A DNA stretch of 64,000 nt from Formicarius rufipectus (Eukaryota > Chordata > Aves > Passeriformes > Formicariidae): contig VXAU01000303.1 of NCBI GenBank assembly GCA_013399695.1, positions 310,001 to 374,000 on the forward strand, given 5' to 3'. Made by a program: the position numbers and the translations under genes. Under the pieces are notes generated by a model that searched no databases, was not told the origin of the DNA, and worked only from the letters and a program-made list of their open reading frames with translations. This document shows positions 57,761-64,000 of the stretch, piece by piece. Position 1 is the first letter of the stretch; the number at the start of each line of letters is the position of its first letter.

Positions 57761-60700
57761 TCCCGACCCGTGAAGAGTGCGGATCTGAAGCTGCTGAGGC
57801 TCAGTCCTCATCTCAGTCTGTGCTCACTCTGCCCGCGGATCCCAGGGCTGCAGCTGCCGTGTCCTCGGGCTGGGATTCTGCAGCAGGAGAACGTTCCTGT
57901 GGTCCCCGTGGCGTGTGGTGGGCAGCACCCACCCTACATTGTCAATTCAGGCCTTTCCCCGGCACTTTGCCTGCCGTGGTGCTGCTCCTCACCCGTGTCC
58001 TCAGGGCTGTTCCCAACCACCGCCAGGCCGAGCGGGAACAATTTTCCAGGGTATTTACTTGTTTCCTGAGTAGGCTCTTGGGACACTGGCATCTCTCGAT
58101 GATCTCCCTGTGCAGGAGCAGCTGAACAGATTCCTGGGACAAAAATGCATTGAGGACTGCTGAAAAGTGGGACATTCTTGTAGTGCAGGAGGTCCTTAAT
58201 CCCAAATTGGTGGTGGTTTCTGGGGCAGCAGCACTGTCTGCTCACTGATTCCACACTCCTGCCTGCAGGGCTGTTACCAGTCCCTGCTGATGACAGAATA
58301 TTGGCTAGATGGACCATTAATTTAATTTATCTTCTTATAATCTCTTAACTAATGTAGAAATGGGATGTACCTGGTTCACTTACAGTTCTTTTTCCAATAC
58401 TGCAGAAATCTGTAAGGAATATCCTGTCATTACACTTCTGTAGTCACTGCCATGGTACCTGAACCAGGGCGTTTTGGCACCAAAAGGGCAGAGAAATCTG
58501 ACTCTTCCTTGCAGTCATGTCTTGAATTAGGTGCATGCTAGGTGTGGGACAGATCAAAACCTGCACGTTTACCAAAATTCTGTTGTTTCTGTTATCCTAA
58601 ATCCTGGTAATGTCTCTCACCTCCTGGTCTTGTTATCTGTACTTTAAAGTCATTTCCAACATTGCCATGGCAGAAGGCAGCCCGTGTAACCCAGGTGCCC
58701 TGGCCCTGGGTCTGGCAGTGGGTGCTCATGGCAGGGCACAGGGTCCAGCCGTGGAGGGGGAGGTGAGGCCACTGTGCCCAGTCCACAGCTCCAGCTGGTG
58801 CAGGGGGCTGAACCCACAGCGCTGAGGATTCATCCAGGGCTAGAGCCCAGCCAGCACCACGCAGCTGGGCTGCCCGTCAGAGGTTCCCGGCTCTCCAGCT
58901 GCGCTCAGCCACTTCCATCACCTCCTGGGCTGGCAGTTCTCCTGTGGACCCCTTGCCTGGGGTAGGGCTGGCAGCGGGAGGGGGTGTTGTCTCTTCCCTG
59001 CAGCAGTTTGAGGACAGTGTGGGCTCACACTGTGTCAGCAGGCGGGCACTGCCCCCCGACCCTGGCATCGCCCACCGCGGGTGGGCACGGCGGGTCTCAG
59101 GGCAGAGCACCGGGCAGGGGTGTCCACCAGGCTGGTGGGCGGCTGCCCCAGTGCTGGACACGCCAGAGTGGAAGCAGGGAGTCAGCTCCAGGTTGGGAAA
59201 TGGAGGCACCAGGTAGAGCTGTGCTCTCAGCAGGGACCTGCAGATTTTGGAACATCCCCACGGCAATCAGGAGTGTCCAGCTGTCAGGTTTGGTGAAGGG
59301 TTACAAGATGCTTCAGTTCTAGACTCAAACATGGTGTAGGGCACTGGGGCGCCCTGGAGGGACGATGACCCATCGTTTTTCTCTGGGGCGAGGTGTGTGT
59401 GTGCTGTGTCCACACCGACCGGCCTGGATGCTCCCTGTTCTGGGAACATCCCTGCTTCGGGGCAAGTGCAGACCCGCTGCCAAATGACACGCCGGGGATG
59501 ATCCCACAGGAGTCCAAAAAGTCAATCAGCTGGAAAAGGCAGCCCCCCTTCCACCCAAGTTTCACCAAAACTAGGTTGTCTGACTTGAACTTCCAGTCAC
59601 TTATCAGAGCTTTTCCCAGTTGAAGACTTAAAGGCCCCCCAGTCAATAAACACATTAGCTCGTTAAACATGCGGATGCCTTTTCTTCTCTGGATTAACCC
59701 TTTGGGAGCTGGGGCTTCCTCTGGATTTGTTAGGATATTGATCACAGATCATGTTTGCCTTTCAAAGTCTCCTTCTGCTTTGGACTTGACAGATAGTTTC
59801 AGTGCTGCAGCCAAGCAGCAAATTCACTGTGGCTGCAGGGAGAGTGAGCTGTAGGAACAGCTGCTCTGGGGCAGAGACCCCTTCTAGAGCCCCAAAGGAA
59901 ACCACTCTCCAGGAGTCACTCATTCCCATAAGGCATCGCTAATTGAGCAAATACCAAAATGTTAAACAATGTCAGATGTAATAGATGTTTATTTTCAGTA
60001 TTAGCAAAAATTGTCTTAAATTAAAAAGCCTAATTTAGCTCTTCTTTCCCTACTGAACATCACAGGCCCGTGCAGTAAGTGTCAGTAACTGTGCATGGAA
60101 TAGAAAAGGAGCCCAGCTGCGCCAGCCCCACTGCTCTGGGTAGAGACACATTAAAGGAGCTCGTAGAGAATAACTTAGAAGAAACTTTGCAAAATGGAAA
60201 GGTTATATTTTGTGACCCTGCTGACCCAAATGGATGCAAAAATACCAGAATTAGTGACCTAAAAGAAAGCAGATCTGGCTTTTTCACACGTGTGGTAACC
60301 TCATCCTCCTAGTTCCCAGTTGCATGAGAATTTGGAGTAAAATGTCTCTGCTGTTAGTGAAGGCTCTTTGCTATCGCACCTCTCATGGACGACATGGTCC
60401 TTTTTACACACTCTTAAAAATGCAGCTGCACCTGCCTGGCTCAGAACTGGGCAAAGCAGGCGTCGAGTTCCCTTAATTTGGACCATATTCTCAGGCTTTT
60501 GAGCTCCTGGTAAATCTCTTGGATAACTTTGCTGTTCCAGTGCAGATATTGCCTTCATCAGCCCCTCTAATAAATTACGTTGAGGCTACAGTCTTTGGTT
60601 TTAGGGCTGTCTGTTAGACTTCTTAAGATCTTCTCTTTTTTCCATCTAGTTGAGGATTTCATAGTTTTTCCTCTTTTTATACTTTTTTTGAAGAAGGATT

Positions 60701-61611
60701 TTTCAAAATTCCGCTGTGGACTGTATGTGAGCTGTGCCTTTCCCAGAGTGCCATACAAAGATAATCTTCTCACAGTACAACATCTAACTTTATCCTCTTT
60801 CTAGGCATTAAATTTAGTAACAAAACTCCCAAGAAGGTGGTACAGAGACTCATCCAAACCTTGCCTCTAGGCTCGGTTGCCCTTATGGTTCCTTTAGCCC
60901 CTCTTTCCTCCCATGATCACTCCCTTTTCATCCCTGGGCTGTTGGGTTTAGCAGCACCTCCCTGTGCACATCAGCCCAACTTCTCAGACTGTCCTTAGCA
61001 GGAGGAGCATCAGCTGGCAAGGTGGAATGTTTCAGGCAAGGAATGCTGAAATACTGTAAATGCTTCTAGAAAAGTCATGAGGTGTGACCCTCTAGTGCAC
61101 AACTTGGAGCTCTTGGCCAAACAGGCAATCATTACACATCACTCATTTCAGTGAAACATCTCTATTTTGTGAGTTTAACATACTGGCTTCCCCATGCTGT
61201 CGTGTTGTACAGGGATTCTTCCTGGATATGATTTGATTCTCAAGGTTATTCCTATGGTTCTTGTTAGCCTCCATGTTTATTTTTTGATTTATTCTCATTT
61301 AGGCAGTTGAGATTTCTCTTTGTCTTCAGAATTCATGTAATGGGTTTGCTTCATTTTCTGCATTGTGCACTGGGGAAATTACCAATTCAGCATACAGCCA
61401 CACTGAAACTTTCTTTAAAAGGCTCAATCGACATGTGGAGCACGATGTTATTTACCTGACAACATCCTCTGGAAATCCCTCAGTGCAACGCCATCGTTGC
61501 CATGGATGGGACTGAAAACGGAGGTGTAATCTGAGAGGGAAGGGGTCTCTTCCTTTTAATACTCGTGTCAGAGAAGGAGCCGAGGAGAGTCGCGATTTAA
61601 AGAAGTTTTTC
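57761..61611. other. Gene-free unique DNA
   Basis: No gene recognised over 3.8 kb. 58673-58760 has GCCATGG start context and ends at GAG|GTGAGG, but the peptide is low-complexity. 59284-59745 is open on the minus strand for 153 codons. 60079-60312 is open on + for 77 codons with a charged peptide but no identity. 61496-61509 (GTTGCCATGGATGG) is close to an RFX X-box. 60000-60320 and 60560-60800 are AT-rich. Confidence 0.4.
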
Positions 61612-61700
61612 TAAAGCCGGGAACGTGGAACCGGCCGGTGCCGCCGCGGATCGCGCTGGCACACGCGGGAAACGGCGTCGCTTCCGGGCTCGGACTGGAA
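61612..61700. promoter_or_regulatory. CpG-rich flank, left of the TG array
   Basis: Dense CpG (GGAACCGGCCGGTGCCGCCG, ACGCGGGAAACGGCGTCGC) immediately before the TG-rich array. With the right flank it forms one CpG-rich domain split by the array. Confidence 0.45.
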
Positions 61701-62208
61701 CTCTGTGTGTTTGCATGTGTGTGCATGTGTGTGTGCATGTGTGTGTGTGTGTGCATGTGTGTGTGTGCGTCTGTGTGTGTGTGTGTGTGCATGTGTGTGC
61801 GCATGTGTGTGTACATGTGTGTCTGTGTGTGTGCATGTGTGTGTGTGTATGTCTGTGTGTGTATGTATGTGTGCATGCGTGTGTGTGCATGTATATGTGT
61901 GCATGTGTGTGCATGTGTGTGCATGTGTGTGTATGTGCGTGTATGTGTGTGTGCATGCGTGTGTGTGTATGTATGTCTGTGTCTGTGTGTGTGCACGTGT
62001 GCGTGTGTGTGCATGTGTGTGTATGTCTGTATGTCTGTGTGTCTGTATGTGTGTGTATATGTGTGTGCATGTGTCTGTGTGTGTCNNNNNNNNNNNNNNN
62101 NNNNNNNNNNNNNTGTGTGTGTGTGTGCACGTGTGTGTGTCTGTGTGTCTGTGTGTGTCTGTGTGTGTGTGTGTATGTATGCATGTGTGCATGTGTGTGT
62201 GTGTGCGA
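61701..62208 (+). repeat. TG-rich dinucleotide array with TGCA/TGTC/TGTA interruptions, containing an assembly gap
   Basis: About 500 bp of (TG)n broken at irregular intervals by CA, TC, TA and GC steps (TGTGCATGTGTGTGT, TGTGTCTGTGTG, TGTATGTATG). Long reading frames in all registers (CVCV/HTHT peptides) are artefacts. Alternating purine-pyrimidine DNA of this kind can adopt Z-DNA. Confidence 0.97.
62086..62113. other. Assembly gap (N), 28 positions
   Basis: Undetermined bases within the TG-rich array. The flanks are the same repeat, so the array length is uncertain. Confidence 0.98.
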
Positions 62209-62410
62209 GCGCAGTGGGTGCCGGGGGGCGCGCCGCTGTCAGCGGATTTCGCTCCCGGTGCCGCCCGTGCCCGTGCCCGTGCCCATCAGGGTGGCATTGC
62301 CGGGTGCCGCATAATCGCCCCGCGCCGGGGTTTGATCTGGGGGAGATTGCGTTTCAAAGGAGCGGCTCCTGCCGCGCCGGGAGCGGCGCTCCCCCCGTAC
62401 AAAGGGCCCT
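62209..62410. promoter_or_regulatory. CpG island-like segment, right of the TG array
   Basis: CpG-dense sequence (GGGGGGCGCGCCGCTGTCAG, ATCGCCCCGCGCCGGGG, CGCGCCGGGAGCGGCGC) with a small CCCGTG repeat at 62266-62284. Looks like a CpG island of promoter or developmental-enhancer type. No first exon with a convincing donor could be linked. Confidence 0.45.
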
Positions 62411-64000
62411 AATGAGATCCGACAGCCCTGATTTCTCTGGTGATACAGTAAAACAACACGAGCGGTGCTGATGGTTCGGGGTCCTGACCTTTAACAAGGA
62501 CTTGCGACACGGGGCAAACTGCCCAAGAGAGATGGAGGGGCGGGAGGCCGGGGGACAAGGTCGGCAGATAATGAAGTGGTCAGCATTGGATTTCTGTCAC
62601 TCACCGTGGTTAAGGACAACAGCGAGGGACTTCAGTAAGAAAAACTGCGAAAGAGCACAGGCAGGAACCACAGAGAGCGGGGGCATCTCGGGGGTCAGTC
62701 ACCTTCCACTGCGAGCCCCGCAAGTCCCAGTGACTTTGGTAATGAAGAGGATGATGGCAGGAATCATGCCAAGAGAGCGGGGAGGGAGCACGGCAGATTA
62801 AAGCAAATGGAGAAGGAAATCCAAGGGGACCGACAGTGTGAGCGCTGCAATCCGGTGCTGAGGCTCGGAGCCCCTGCAGCTGCAGCAGCAGCACAGCCTG
62901 GAGCAGTGGGGCTGAGGACAGAGCCCCCGGCAGCTTGTGCCTCCCTCCCTGGCAGCAGGGACACCCCTGAGCATGGCCCTGCTGGCACCAGTGCCCCCAG
63001 TGCCCTCACAGCCCCCAGTGCCCCCAGAGCCACCAGTGCCCTCACGGCCACCAGGGCCACTGCCTGGCCACGCATCCCCCTCCCAGTCGGTGCCAGCCTC
63101 AGCCTGTCGCAGTGCTGGGAACTTCTCAGGGGCCTCGGGGGTGGCTCCTCGCCTTTTAAGTTCCTTTGTGCTGCTAGATCTAAATTTAGTGGGACTATTA
63201 GCTAAGAAAACTAAAATACCCAAACCATTTGGTATCAGACTTCCCGGTGTGAATGCAAAGAGCAAATGGTGAAATACAGAGGCAACTGAGACTTGTTATG
63301 AAGGAGGCACTGACAGCTGATGGGGTCTGAATTTAAAATCTGTTTCCTTTTCAAGTGTCCCCCTTCAGTCCTGGATTTAATAGAAACATTTCATTACAAT
63401 TTTGTTAATATGTCCGTCTAGACTGTAAGTGACAGAAATTAAATGCGTTCGACCCAAACACAGAAGAATTTTGTTACTAAACAGCAACCCCAAAATTCAG
63501 ATGACTGGAAACAAAAGTGAGAATGGAAAGTCTGGACAGATTATTCATGTCCAGCTTGGATAGGATGCTTAGCAGGATGCTAATAGCAAATAAAATAAGT
63601 GATGAGTGAAAAAACATTTTAAAGCCACTTCAGACTCAGCAACCCAGGCTAGGTCTATTTCCATGAAGAAAAAGACACACAGTTCTAGATTGCTGACCCC
63701 TGGGGAGATGTTTGGAGTGCAGGGCCCATAAAGGACAGAACCAGTAAATCCCATGTGTACAGGAGTCTGTCGTACAGAGTAAAATAACCTTTATCTCAGC
63801 TTTAGGACTGTGAGAACAGTTGCAGAGAGTGACCTGTGTCTGCATCAGCTTTGCTCAATGCAAGGTTTGCTCCTTCACTGGTTGTTCTTTATTTGGGTAT
63901 TTTATTGCTGTTTTCTTCTATTGTAAATGCAACCATTGAAGCCAGGCAACCTGTGAGAGAGGTGAATTGCTTCATTCCACAGCATTGTTTTAATTTCTCC
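62411..64000. other. Gene-free DNA to the end of the window
   Basis: 62411-62640 is high-complexity (CCTAATGAGATCCGACAGCC, GACCTTTAACAAGGACTTGCG) and may continue the CpG-linked element. 62980-63062 has a loose CCAGTGCCC/CAGCC repeat in GC-rich DNA. 63170-64000 is AT-rich and featureless. No gene recognised. Confidence 0.45.

Noticed and set aside
58673..58762. First coding exon with GCCATGG start and GAG|GTGAGG donor
   Set aside because: Low-complexity Gly/Ala-rich peptide, no promoter signal. Start plus donor pairs of this kind are expected by chance in GC-rich DNA.
61568..62471. Cys/Val and His/Thr repeat proteins up to 277 codons
   Set aside because: Direct translation of the TG-rich array, partly through unknown bases.
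1..64000. tRNA genes, CRISPR arrays, operons, prophage or bacterial mobile elements
   Set aside because: No intact tRNA B-box with a foldable body was seen, no spacer-repeat array exists, and the DNA is clearly vertebrate.

Overview
This window reads as vertebrate nuclear DNA, almost certainly avian. The strongest marker is a set of twelve fragments of the chicken-repeat-1 (CR1) LINE family. They carry the family's 3' end (...GGTCCCTTCCAACCC..., then ATTCTRTG octamers), or its reverse complement at the start of antisense copies (CAGAATCCCAGAATGGTTT...). A probable CR1-tailed, tRNA-derived SINE near 53.65 kb hints at a songbird, but that is tentative. There is no bacterial-style gene organisation, and I recognise no complete protein-coding gene. 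The window is best read as intergenic or intronic DNA. Almost every open reading frame is short, sits in a repeat or GC-rich patch, or is open on both strands.

Layout. 0-7 kb holds a telomere-hexamer-containing tandem repeat (691-771), one exon-like segment that would encode a membrane helix (1264-1329), two CR1 fragments, an AT-rich non-coding stretch with a perfect PBX/MEIS-type site (5039-5048), and an 11-bp minisatellite interrupted by an assembly gap. 7-20 kb holds six CR1 fragments, an 18-copy 14-bp minisatellite (11383-11634), a 12-bp repeat (13253-13308) and an exon-like segment near 18.1 kb. 20-26 kb has CpG-rich patches, a (CCTT)n microsatellite and an exon-like 48-bp segment (23045-23092). 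26-53 kb is mostly AT-rich unique DNA with several stretches whose composition suggests conserved non-coding elements, two perfect inverted repeats (28144-28169, 31632-31652) and four CR1 fragments. 53-64 kb has the SINE-like copy, a weak candidate for a decayed endogenous-retrovirus envelope segment, homeobox/octamer-rich AT-rich DNA (54.4-54.7 and 57.26-57.70 kb), and a 500-bp TG-rich array with a second assembly gap, set inside a CpG-rich domain (61.6-62.4 kb).

Interpretation. Long gene-free DNA with scattered TAAT, octamer, HNF1-half and PBX/MEIS motifs would fit the regulatory neighbourhood or a large intron of a developmental gene. Which gene cannot be told from sequence alone. No previously undescribed multi-gene system is visible. 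The most useful leads are the exon-like segments, the inverted repeats, the homogeneous minisatellites and the possible ERV remnant.
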